From positions 1 to 5,612 of the forward strand of contig CAIKKO010000345.1 of the NCBI GenBank assembly GCA_903828025.1: 5,612 nt of DNA. The letters run 5' to 3'. The DNA is from an uncultured Sphingomonadales bacterium. Its GTDB lineage: Bacteria; Pseudomonadota; Alphaproteobacteria; Sphingomonadales; Sphingomonadaceae. A program made the translations under genes and the position numbers. Under the pieces are notes generated by a model. It saw nothing but the letters and a program-made list of their open reading frames with translations. It did no database searches and was not told the DNA's origin. Within the stretch, counting starts at the first letter, position 1; every line of letters begins with the position of its first letter. This document shows positions 1-5,612 of this stretch, piece by piece.

Positions 1-227
1 GGCGTGGACAGCCGGTGCGCACTGGCGGGCGAGGCCGCCGCAACCGCAACCGTGCCCACCGTGACCAGCGTGAGCACGAGCCCGAGCAGCACCCGGTCGA
101 TCTCGCGCCACCAGATCAGCAATTCGCTCCGCCGGGTGCGGCGATAGCGGTTGGTGCGGAGCGCGACTTTGACACCGCCACCCTGCGCCTGCGTCGTTAC
201 TTGCCGGGGCGGGCTGATCGAGGCCAT
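1..227 (-). CDS. ftsW: Cell division protein FtsW, SEDS-family septal peptidoglycan glycosyltransferase (N-terminal part only)
   Basis: FtsW is an inner-membrane polytopic SEDS protein that polymerises lipid II into septal glycan strands together with the class B PBP FtsI. Only the first 75 codons and two bases of the next (CCN, Pro) lie in the window; the gene runs off at position 1, so this is a window-edge truncation and not a broken gene. The visible part has a Ser/Pro/Gln-rich start, a basic stretch (RTNRYRRTRRSE, about residues 24-35), then LLIWWREIDRVLLG and a hydrophobic first membrane helix at about 46-66, followed by AAASPASAHRLST. This Arg-rich cytoplasmic tail, TrpTrp/Asp juxtamembrane segment and ASPASA after helix 1 are what FtsW proteins of alphaproteobacteria show; the SEDS catalytic Asp is outside the window. 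The ATG at 227 shares its A with the murD stop (TGATG), and AAGGGG stands 7 nt upstream, which supports this start. RodA is the main alternative, but the position right after murD favours FtsW. Confidence 0.88.
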   Translation of the reverse strand, partial: MASISPPRQVTTQAQGGGVKVALRTNRYRRTRRSELLIWWREIDRVLLGLVLTLVTVGTVAVAAASPASAHRLST

Positions 228-1546
228 CAGGCGTCCCCTTCTGCAATCAGCGCCGCGACGATCTGGCGGAAGCTATCGCCCCGCGCTTCGAAATCGCGGA
301 ACTGGTCGAAGCTGGCGCAGGCTGGCGAAAGCATGATCACATCGCCCGGCACCGCCGCGTCCATCGCCTGCCGCACCGCATCGCACAGCATCTCGCTGCG
401 CTGGACGGGCATGTGCGGCGCAAGCAGATCGGCAAACCGGGGCCCCGCCTCGCCGATTGTATAGGCCTGCACGACGTGGCTGAAATAGGGCGCGCAGGCA
501 TCCAGATCGTCGCTCTTGGGCAGTCCGCCGACGATCCAGTGCACGCGCGGCCAGGCCCCGAGCGCAGGGGCGGTCGAAGCTGGGTTGGTCGCCTTGCTGT
601 CGTTGATGAACAGCACGCCCTTGTGCTCGGCGACGCGCTCCATGCGGTGCGGCAGCCCGACGAAGCTGGCGAGCGCGGCGCGCCACACGTCCTCGGCGAT
701 ACCCAGCCGCTTGGCGATGGCCACCGCGATGGCGGCGTTCTGCAGGTTGTGCGGGCCTTGCAGCGAGGGCCACAGCGCCTGGCCTTCCAGCACCGACGGA
801 TCGACGACCTCGACATTCCCGGCCGGGCGCTGCGCGGCGGTTTCGGCGGCAATGCGCAAGGTATCCGCATCGCCGCAGCCAAACACCGCGAACTGGTCGG
901 CGCGCTGCATCGCAAACAGTCGCGCCTTGGACGCGCCATAACCCGCATAGCCATCGTAGCGATCAAGGTGATCAGGGCTGAGGTTGATGAACGCCGCGAC
1001 ATCGGCCTCAAGGCTGTACGTCAGGTCGATCTGGTAACTCGAAAGCTCCAGCACATAGACGCCGCCCTCGGGCAGCGGCGGCTGGCCAAGCACGGGCAGG
1101 CCGATGTTCCCGCCCATCACCGTGGGCAGGCCCGCTGCCATGCAGATATGGTGGACCAGCGTGGTTGTGGTTGACTTGCCGTTGGTGCCGGTGATCGCGA
1201 CGACTTTGTGCGGCGGCAGACTGGCGCGCGCCTGCGCAAACAGTTCGATGTCGCCGATTATCGGAACCCCAAAGCTGCGGGCATGCGCGGCGATGGGGTG
1301 GCGGTTCAAGGGCACGCCGGGCGAGACGACCACGCCGTCAAAGCCGGTGAGGTCTATATCCAGCGGATCGGCGATGGTAACGCGGCCTGCAAGCGCCTCA
1401 CGCGCATCCTCGCGCCCGTCCCACGCCGTCACCTCCGCCCCGCTCGCCAGCAGCGTTTCGACCGTGGCCATGCCGGAACGGGCAAGGCCAAGGACCGCAT
1501 AGCGCTTACCGGCAAAGGCGGAGGAGAGGATTATGCGTTGTGGCAT
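227..1546 (-). CDS. murD: UDP-N-acetylmuramoylalanine--D-glutamate ligase MurD
   Basis: MurD is the cytoplasmic ATP-dependent ligase that adds D-glutamate to UDP-MurNAc-L-Ala, the second peptide step of peptidoglycan precursor synthesis. The 439-residue length is normal for the family. Visible motifs in order: N-terminal Rossmann-like UDP-binding domain with VLGLARSG (18-25) and SPGVP (75-79); P-loop ITGTNGKST (118-126); GGNIGLP (145-151); ELSSYQ (167-172); NLSPDHLDRY (188-197); Lys207 in the SKARLF segment, at the place of the carbamylated lysine of Mur ligases; GLPHRME (297-303); INDSKATN (314-321); and the C-terminal SPACASFDQF (407-416) and RGDSF (422-426) that mark MurD rather than MurC, E or F. 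No key residue is missing. It follows mraY after a 7-nt gap and overlaps ftsW by one base. The ATG at 1546 is chosen because an in-frame TGA (1565-1567) stands shortly upstream and no other start codon precedes the conserved FAGKRYAVLGLA segment. The region just before it has no strong Shine-Dalgarno, so coupling to mraY is likely. Confidence 0.97.
   Translation of the reverse strand: MPQRIILSSAFAGKRYAVLGLARSGMATVETLLASGAEVTAWDGREDAREALAGRVTIADPLDIDLTGFDGVVVSPGVPLNRHPIAAHARSFGVPIIGDIELFAQARASLPPHKVVAITGTNGKSTTTTLVHHICMAAGLPTVMGGNIGLPVLGQPPLPEGGVYVLELSSYQIDLTYSLEADVAAFINLSPDHLDRYDGYAGYGASKARLFAMQRADQFAVFGCGDADTLRIAAETAAQRPAGNVEVVDPSVLEGQALWPSLQGPHNLQNAAIAVAIAKRLGIAEDVWRAALASFVGLPHRMERVAEHKGVLFINDSKATNPASTAPALGAWPRVHWIVGGLPKSDDLDACAPYFSHVVQAYTIGEAGPRFADLLAPHMPVQRSEMLCDAVRQAMDAAVPGDVIMLSPACASFDQFRDFEARGDSFRQIVAALIAEGDA
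235..240 (-). promoter_or_regulatory. Ribosome binding site of ftsW
   Basis: The minus strand reads AAGGGG, 7 nt before the ATG at 227. It lies inside the last codons of murD, so ribosomes finishing murD are placed directly on the ftsW start. It supports the TGATG overlap start over any internal one. Confidence 0.65.
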
Positions 1547-1553
1547 CCGCCGC
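1547..1553 (-). other. mraY-murD intergenic spacer, the only non-coding DNA in the window
   Basis: Seven bases (minus strand GCGGCGG) separate the mraY TAA from the murD ATG. The string is only a poor match to a Shine-Dalgarno core and sits too close to the ATG. The better AAGGTG lies in the last mraY codons, 14 nt from the start, which is further than usual. Reinitiation after mraY termination is the simplest reading. Confidence 0.6.
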
Positions 1554-2618
1554 TTACCGCACCTTCAACGTGGCAAGGCCGAGCAGCGCAAGCACGATCG
1601 AGACGATCCAGAAGCGGATCACCACGGTCGATTCCTTCCAGCCGAGCTGTTCGAAATGGTGGTGGATCGGCGCCATGCGGAACACGCGCTTGCCGGTGCG
1701 CTTGTAGACGAACACCTGCACGATGACCGAAACCGCCTCCATCACGAACAGCCCGCCGACAATGCCCAGCACGATCTCGTGGTGGATCGAAACCGCGATC
1801 ACGCCCAGCGTGCCGCCCAGCGCTAGGCTGCCGGTATCGCCCATGAACACCGCAGCGGGCGGCGCATTGAACCACAGGAACGCGAGGCCCGAGCCCATCA
1901 CCGCACCGCAGAAGATCGCGAGTTCACCCGCGCGCGGCACATGCTGGATGCCAAGATAGTGCGCATAGTCGACGCGGCCCGCGAGATAGGCGATGATCGC
2001 GAACGTACCCGCCGCGATAATTACCGGCATCGTGGCGAGGCCGTCGAGCCCGTCGGTCAGGTTCACCGCATTGCCCGCACCCACGATCACGAAGGCCGCA
2101 AAGATGTAATAGGCCGGGCCCATCGGAACGTAGAGGTTGCTGAACACCGGCAGGTAAAGATTTGTATCGGTGACCACGAGCGCAAGCGCGGCCCCTGCGA
2201 TCACGAATTCGCCGACCAGCCGCAGCCGGGCCGAGACGCCCACATGCGCGTACTTGGTGACTTTGGCGTAATCATCGAGAAAGCCGATCAGCCCGAAGCC
2301 CAGCGTGACCAGAAGGCAGGCCCAGACGAACCGGCTCGAAAGGTCCATCCACAAGAGCAACGAGATCGCGAGGCTGATCACGATCATCAACCCGCCCATC
2401 GTCGGCGTGCCGCGCTTGGCGAGGTGCGTTTGCGGCCCGTCGGCGCGGATCGGCTGGCCCTTGCCCTGGCGCACGCGCAGCATGTTGATGAAACGCGGGC
2501 CGATGATCAGCCCGATGGTCAGCGCCGTCAGCAGCGCGGCCCCGGCGCGGAACGACTGGTAGCGGATCAGGTTGGCAAAGCCTTCAAAATGCAGCCAGTG
2601 CGCCAGCAGATAGAGCAT
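1554..2618 (-). CDS. mraY: Phospho-N-acetylmuramoyl-pentapeptide-transferase MraY (lipid I synthase)
   Basis: MraY is the inner-membrane enzyme that transfers phospho-MurNAc-pentapeptide from UDP to undecaprenyl phosphate, forming lipid I; it needs Mg2+. At 354 residues it is of usual length. About ten hydrophobic segments can be seen, near 24-44, 73-91, 97-115, 133-150, 169-186, 196-213, 232-250, 258-277, 282-304 and 333-352, matching the ten-helix family topology. Family signatures: THLAKRGTPTMGG (64-76), the Asp pair in GFLDDYAKV (Asp115, Asp116), NLTDGLDGLA (186-195), FMGDTGSL (258-265) with the conserved Asp261, and the triple histidine in APIHHHFE (319-321). All catalytic acidic residues are present. 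The ATG at 2618 directly follows the murF TGA (TGAATG, no gap and no overlap), with AAGGA 7 nt upstream. It takes the product of MurF, encoded just before it. The HHH motif and the Mur neighbours rule out the related WecA/TagO transferases. Confidence 0.98.
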   Translation of the reverse strand: MLYLLAHWLHFEGFANLIRYQSFRAGAALLTALTIGLIIGPRFINMLRVRQGKGQPIRADGPQTHLAKRGTPTMGGLMIVISLAISLLLWMDLSSRFVWACLLVTLGFGLIGFLDDYAKVTKYAHVGVSARLRLVGEFVIAGAALALVVTDTNLYLPVFSNLYVPMGPAYYIFAAFVIVGAGNAVNLTDGLDGLATMPVIIAAGTFAIIAYLAGRVDYAHYLGIQHVPRAGELAIFCGAVMGSGLAFLWFNAPPAAVFMGDTGSLALGGTLGVIAVSIHHEIVLGIVGGLFVMEAVSVIVQVFVYKRTGKRVFRMAPIHHHFEQLGWKESTVVIRFWIVSIVLALLGLATLKVR

Positions 2619-4130
2619 TCAATTTTCCTTGGCTGCGTTAGCCTTCGTCGTTGGAGGCCCGGCCGTCAGGGCCCGCACCAAAGCGCCCAGCCCAACCGAA
2701 TTCGACCCCTTTACCAGAATGGCGTCGCCCCCCTGCGGGTTGTCCGCGGCAAGGCATTCCGCCGCACCGGCAGCGTTTTCGACATGGTCGAGTTCGATTC
2801 GCCCCGCAAGGACGCCGTTTCCGCTTTTCCCCAGCGCCTTTGCCAGCGGGGCCATTTCCGGGCCGACCAGGATGATCCGCTCGACCCCGGCGGCGATCAG
2901 CGGTTCGGCCAGCGCGGCGTGATAGGCATCGGACGTCTCGCCCAGTTCCTTCATCGCACCGAGCACCGCGATGCGGCGGCGGGCCGGAATTTCCCCCAGC
3001 GACGCGATAGTCACCCGCATCGAGCCGGGGTTGGCGTTGTAGCTTTCGTCGATCAGCAGCGCCTTGCCCGAACCGTCGCCGCCCGAGGCTGCAATGGCAT
3101 GGCGCGCGCCGCGCCCGGCAAGGCTTTCCATCTCGGACAAGGCAAGGCCCGCCGCGCCAAGATCGCCGCCCACCGCCGCGACCGCCGCCATGATCGCGAG
3201 CGAGTTATCAACCCAGTGCGCGCCGGGCATTGCGATGGTGTAGCACATTTTGCGCTGCCCGAGATCGCCCGAGAACGCGGCGGTGACCAGTGTGCCGCCC
3301 GCAAACGATGGCACCGCATCGAGCAGCCGCGCATCGGCATGCGCGCCGCGTCCGAAGCTCACGACGGAGCCGGCATGGCGTTCGGCCGCGGCGCGCAGCC
3401 GCGCGTAATGCGGATTGTCCGCCGGAATGATCGCGGTGCCGCCCACTTCGAGCCCTTCGAAGATCTCGGCCTTGGCGTCGGCAATGGCTTCCTCGCCCGA
3501 GAAGTGGCCGATATGCGCCGGGGCGATGGTGGTGATGATGGCGACATGCGGGCGCACCAGCCGGGTCAGCGCGGACAGTTCGCCTGCGTGGTTCATGCCC
3601 ATCTCGAACACGCCGAACCGCGTGCGCGAAGGCATGCGCGAAAGGCTGAGCGGCACGCCGACATGGTTGTTGTAGCTCTTGACCGAGCGGTGCGCGCGGC
3701 CCCGGCTGCCCCGGTCGAGCGCCGCAAACAGCGCTTCCTTCACCCCGGTCTTGCCCGCCGAACCAGTGACGCCGATCACCGCCGCATCCACCCGATCACG
3801 GGCCGCGCGGCCCAGATCATCGAGCGCCTTGGTGGTATCGCCCACAAGCACATGCGGCCACTGCACCGGCTGGTCGACCAGCGCAGCCGCCGCGCCGCGC
3901 GCGAACGCGCCTTCCAGAAACCGGTGCCCGTCGGTCTCCGCGCCGCGCAGCGCGATGAACAGATCACCGGGCAAAATCTCGCGGCTGTCGGTGGCGCAGC
4001 CCGCAACGGCAAAATCGCCCGAGGCCTTGCCCCCGGTCGCGGCGGCGATGTCGGCAGCGGTCCACAGCGCGATGCCCTGATCGTCGCTGGTATCCTTCGG
4101 CCAATGCAGCAGGGCCGGATGGGCATTCAT
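2619..4130 (-). CDS. murF: UDP-N-acetylmuramoyl-tripeptide--D-alanyl-D-alanine ligase MurF
   Basis: MurF is the cytoplasmic ATP-dependent ligase that joins D-Ala-D-Ala to the UDP-MurNAc-tripeptide made by MurE. I start it at the ATG at 4130, giving 503 residues. This ATG overlaps the murE stop in an ATGA, and GGGAG stands 8 nt upstream. An in-frame GTG at 4139 would add three residues, but it sits within that GGGAG and so has no usable ribosome binding site. Motifs (ATG numbering): N-terminal domain with CATDSREILPGDLFIAL (45-61); P-loop VTGSAGKT (121-128); SYNNHVGVPLSL (152-163); EMGMNHAGEL (176-185); IAPAHIGHF (202-210); Lys220 in ADAKAEIFEGL, the carbamylated-lysine position; IDESYNANPGSM (360-371); LGAMKELG (390-397); and LVKGSNSVGLG (472-482) near the C-terminus. 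The second Asp-containing motif is LGAM where many MurF have LGDM, and a short Gly-rich stretch (about 349-356) precedes DESYNANP. Neither suggests loss of function. The Ala/Lys-rich tail after about 488 looks disordered. Confidence 0.97.
   Translation of the reverse strand: MNAHPALLHWPKDTSDDQGIALWTAADIAAATGGKASGDFAVAGCATDSREILPGDLFIALRGAETDGHRFLEGAFARGAAAALVDQPVQWPHVLVGDTTKALDDLGRAARDRVDAAVIGVTGSAGKTGVKEALFAALDRGSRGRAHRSVKSYNNHVGVPLSLSRMPSRTRFGVFEMGMNHAGELSALTRLVRPHVAIITTIAPAHIGHFSGEEAIADAKAEIFEGLEVGGTAIIPADNPHYARLRAAAERHAGSVVSFGRGAHADARLLDAVPSFAGGTLVTAAFSGDLGQRKMCYTIAMPGAHWVDNSLAIMAAVAAVGGDLGAAGLALSEMESLAGRGARHAIAASGGDGSGKALLIDESYNANPGSMRVTIASLGEIPARRRIAVLGAMKELGETSDAYHAALAEPLIAAGVERIILVGPEMAPLAKALGKSGNGVLAGRIELDHVENAAGAAECLAADNPQGGDAILVKGSNSVGLGALVRALTAGPPTTKANAAKEN
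2626..2630 (-). promoter_or_regulatory. Ribosome binding site of mraY
   Basis: AAGGA on the minus strand, 7 nt before the mraY ATG at 2618, inside the last murF codons (AAKEN). This is a good Shine-Dalgarno at standard distance and confirms the TGAATG junction as the start. Confidence 0.7.
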
Positions 4131-5590
4131 AGAGTACACTCCCGCGCCACTTGCACATCATCGAACGGCAGGACGCGCATGGCATCGCCGCGCCCCACGA
4201 TCTGCCCTTGTTCATGCCCCTTGCCCGCGACAAGGACGATATCACCGGCTCCCGCGAGCGCAATCGCGGCGGTGATCGCCTCGCGCCGGTCGGCAATCTC
4301 GCGGGCGCGGTCGTCGCAGCCGGATAGCACCGCCGCGCGGATCAAGCCCGCGTCTTCACCGCGCGGGTTGTCGTCGGTGACGATGACCACGTCCGCGCCT
4401 GCACAGGCCGCCGCGCCCATCGGCGCGCGCTTGCCCGCGTCGCGGTCCCCGCCCGCACCGATCACGGTGATGAGCCGTCCAGCCACATGCGGACGCAGCG
4501 CGGCAATCGCGGCGGTGATCGCATCGGGGGTATGCGCATAGTCGATATAGACCGGCGCGCCCGCACGGTTCAGCGCCGCGCGTTCAAGCCGTCCGCGCAC
4601 CGGTTGAATGCGTGACAGCGCGGCGAACGTGGCCGCCGGATCGCCCCCGGTCGCAATGACCAGCCCCGCCGAAACCAGCGCATTGGCGGCCTGATAGGCT
4701 CCGATCAGCGGCAGATCGAATTTCCGGCGCGCGCCCTCGAACGCGATCTCCAGCGTCTGGCCCAGCTGGGTGGGGGTGCGCGAGAGGAGCTGCACCGTCT
4801 CGCCCGCCTCGCCCACGGTGACGAGCCGCAGCCCGCGCGCCTTGGCCGCTGCAATCGCCTGAGCCGACCATGCGTCATCCGCCCAGATCACCGCCGCACC
4901 GTCATCGGCCACCACTTCGCTGAACAGGCGCATCTTGGCGGCGAAATAGGCCTCCATCGTGCCGTGATAATCGAGATGGTCGCGGCTCAAGTTGGTGAAC
5001 GCCCCGGCGGACACGCGCGGACCCTCGTTGCGGAACTGGTCGAGCCCGTGGCTGGATGCCTCATACGCGACATGGCTCACCCCCTCACGCGCGAGGCCCG
5101 TGAGGTTGGCGAGGAACGTGACGATATCGGGCGTGGTCAGCCCGGTGGAGACGCTTTCGTCCGCCGTCGTCACGCCGAGCGTGCCGATCGAGGCAGCGCT
5201 GAAACCCGCCATGCGCCACAACTGGCGCGCCATCTCCACGCACGAGGTCTTGCCGTTGGTGCCCGTTACCGCGACCAGCGTTTCCGGCACCGGCGCATAG
5301 AACGGTGCGGCCAGACGCGCGAACGTGCGGCGCGGTGCGGCATCCGCGATATGGACCGCGCCCTCAACGGTGGCCTCGCCTCGCGCGACGACGGCAACCG
5401 CGCCCGCCGCGACGGCAGCGGCGATGAAATCCTCACCATTGAAACGCGCGCCGGGAAACGCGCCGAACACGGTGCCGGGAGCGACTTTGCGGTGGTCGAT
5501 GGCAAAGCCGGTGACCTGTGCTTCGGCCAGCGCCTCGCTGCCATCAGGCAGCAGGATGCCCGCCGCTGCCGTAAGTTTGCCGAGGTTCAT
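4127..5590 (-). CDS. murE: UDP-N-acetylmuramoyl-L-alanyl-D-glutamate--2,6-diaminopimelate ligase MurE
   Basis: MurE is the cytoplasmic ATP-dependent ligase that adds the third peptide residue to UDP-MurNAc-L-Ala-D-Glu. The DDNPR motif (406-410) is the signature of meso-diaminopimelate specificity, so the wall is expected to be of the DAP type; lysine-adding MurE proteins differ here. The 487 residues are normal for the family. Other motifs: DHRKVAPGTVFGAFPG (32-47); P-loop VTGTNGKTS (108-116); TTPD (152-155); EASSHGLDQ (177-185); NLSRDHLDYHGTM (200-212); Lys219 in AAKMRLF, the carbamylated-lysine position; VYIDYAHTPDA (347-357); GAGGDRDAGKRAPMG (378-392); and GKGHEQGQ (456-463), where Gly and Glu bind the DAP substrate. 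All key residues are present. The ATG at 5590 has GGAG 7 nt upstream and is preceded by a probable ATGA overlap with the gene before it. The 3' end overlaps murF by 4 nt, also ATGA. The order supports translational coupling of the third and fourth Mur ligase steps. Confidence 0.98.
   Translation of the reverse strand: MNLGKLTAAAGILLPDGSEALAEAQVTGFAIDHRKVAPGTVFGAFPGARFNGEDFIAAAVAAGAVAVVARGEATVEGAVHIADAAPRRTFARLAAPFYAPVPETLVAVTGTNGKTSCVEMARQLWRMAGFSAASIGTLGVTTADESVSTGLTTPDIVTFLANLTGLAREGVSHVAYEASSHGLDQFRNEGPRVSAGAFTNLSRDHLDYHGTMEAYFAAKMRLFSEVVADDGAAVIWADDAWSAQAIAAAKARGLRLVTVGEAGETVQLLSRTPTQLGQTLEIAFEGARRKFDLPLIGAYQAANALVSAGLVIATGGDPAATFAALSRIQPVRGRLERAALNRAGAPVYIDYAHTPDAITAAIAALRPHVAGRLITVIGAGGDRDAGKRAPMGAAACAGADVVIVTDDNPRGEDAGLIRAAVLSGCDDRAREIADRREAITAAIALAGAGDIVLVAGKGHEQGQIVGRGDAMRVLPFDDVQVARECTL
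4139..4143 (-). promoter_or_regulatory. Ribosome binding site of murF, decides the start codon
   Basis: GGGAG on the minus strand ends 8 nt before the ATG at 4130. The competing GTG start (4137-4139) shares its first G with this motif, so the site can serve only the ATG. It lies inside the last codons of murE. Confidence 0.65.
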
Positions 5591-5612
5591 TCCCCCTCTC
5601 CGCTGCCGACCA
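5587..5612 (-). CDS. Probable C-terminal end of the upstream gene, expected to be ftsI (PBP3)
   Basis: Only seven codons and the stop fit in the window: an open frame from the right edge reads VGSGEGE and then TGA at 5587-5589, overlapping the murE ATG as ATGA. The same overlap type is used at the murE-murF junction, which makes it credible as a real gene end. In proteobacterial dcw clusters the gene before murE is ftsI, the septal transpeptidase, so this is the expected identity by position. The seven residues themselves carry no family signal, and this frame being open over 23 nt could be chance. Confidence 0.42.
5598..5601 (-). promoter_or_regulatory. Ribosome binding site of murE
   Basis: The minus strand reads GGAG followed by AGGGGGA and the ATG at 5590, giving a spacing of 7 nt. 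The purine-rich run supports the called start and lies within the probable end of the upstream gene. Confidence 0.65.

Noticed and set aside
15..464. A 149-codon plus-strand frame across the murD-ftsW junction
   Set aside because: It is opposite the real ends of murD and ftsW, has low-complexity Arg-rich content and no family resemblance.
413..1174. A 253-codon plus-strand open frame opposite murD
   Set aside because: It is antisense to the conserved core of murD, its composition is Arg/His/Gln/Ala-rich, and it shows no domain or ribosome binding context. It is a GC-rich shadow.
1547..1553. Possible promoter or terminator between mraY and murD
   Set aside because: The gap is 7 nt, too short for either, and no hairpin with a T-run is visible around it.
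4131..4139. GTG start of murF three codons upstream of the ATG
   Set aside because: The only Shine-Dalgarno overlaps this GTG, and the ATG forms the ATGA coupling overlap with murE.
1941..4541. An 866-codon open frame on the plus strand, antisense to mraY, murF and murE
   Set aside because: It lies wholly opposite three genes with intact family motifs. Its translation is rich in Arg, His, Asp, Gln and Gly with no recognisable domain, and it changes character where the gene opposite changes. Long antisense frames are common in GC-rich coding DNA because stop codons are rare there. A codon-position GC plot would be expected to favour the minus-strand genes.
1..5612. Search for tRNA, rRNA, CRISPR arrays, insertion sequences, riboswitches or long repeats
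   Set aside because: All but 7 bases are accounted for by conserved protein genes, and no repeated units, terminal inverted repeats or structured RNA features stood out by eye. Only short GC-rich coding repeats (GCC/GCG codons) recur.

Overview
This window is a fully coding stretch of a division and cell wall (dcw) cluster. Every gene lies on the minus strand, so transcription runs from the right end to the left: (end of an upstream gene, probably ftsI) - murE - murF - mraY - murD - ftsW (5' part only). The order matches the canonical ftsI-murE-murF-mraY-murD-ftsW block of proteobacteria. The DNA is clearly GC-rich, MurE carries the meso-diaminopimelate signature DDNPR, and the protein sequences (MurE GAGGDRDAGKRAPMG, the FtsW N-terminus with WWREIDRVLLG and AAASPASAHRLST) look alphaproteobacterial. 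The best guess is Sphingomonadales (Novosphingobium, Erythrobacter or Sphingopyxis-like). The family-level placement is inference from remembered sequence style, not from a search.

Layout by position: 5587-5612 is the probable last codons of the preceding gene; 4127-5590 is murE; 2619-4130 is murF; 1554-2618 is mraY; 227-1546 is murD; 1-227 is the start of ftsW, which continues beyond position 1. The genes overlap or abut (ATGA, ATGA, TGAATG, a 7-nt gap, TGATG). The only non-coding DNA is the 7 nt at 1547-1553. No stretch is available for an RNA gene, terminator, mobile element or additional protein gene, and none was seen.

How the genes work together: MurD adds D-Glu to UDP-MurNAc-L-Ala, MurE adds meso-diaminopimelate, and MurF adds D-Ala-D-Ala, all in the cytoplasm. 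MraY then transfers the finished phospho-MurNAc-pentapeptide to undecaprenyl phosphate in the inner membrane, giving lipid I. FtsW is the SEDS-family septal glycosyltransferase that later polymerises lipid II with its partner transpeptidase FtsI. The tight junctions suggest one co-transcribed, translationally coupled unit whose promoter lies upstream, to the right of this window.

All visible catalytic motifs are intact. I found no evidence of a new system. The notable points are small: start-codon choice for murF, a weak ribosome binding site for murD, a short Gly-rich insertion and a motif substitution in MurF, and a very long but spurious antisense reading frame.
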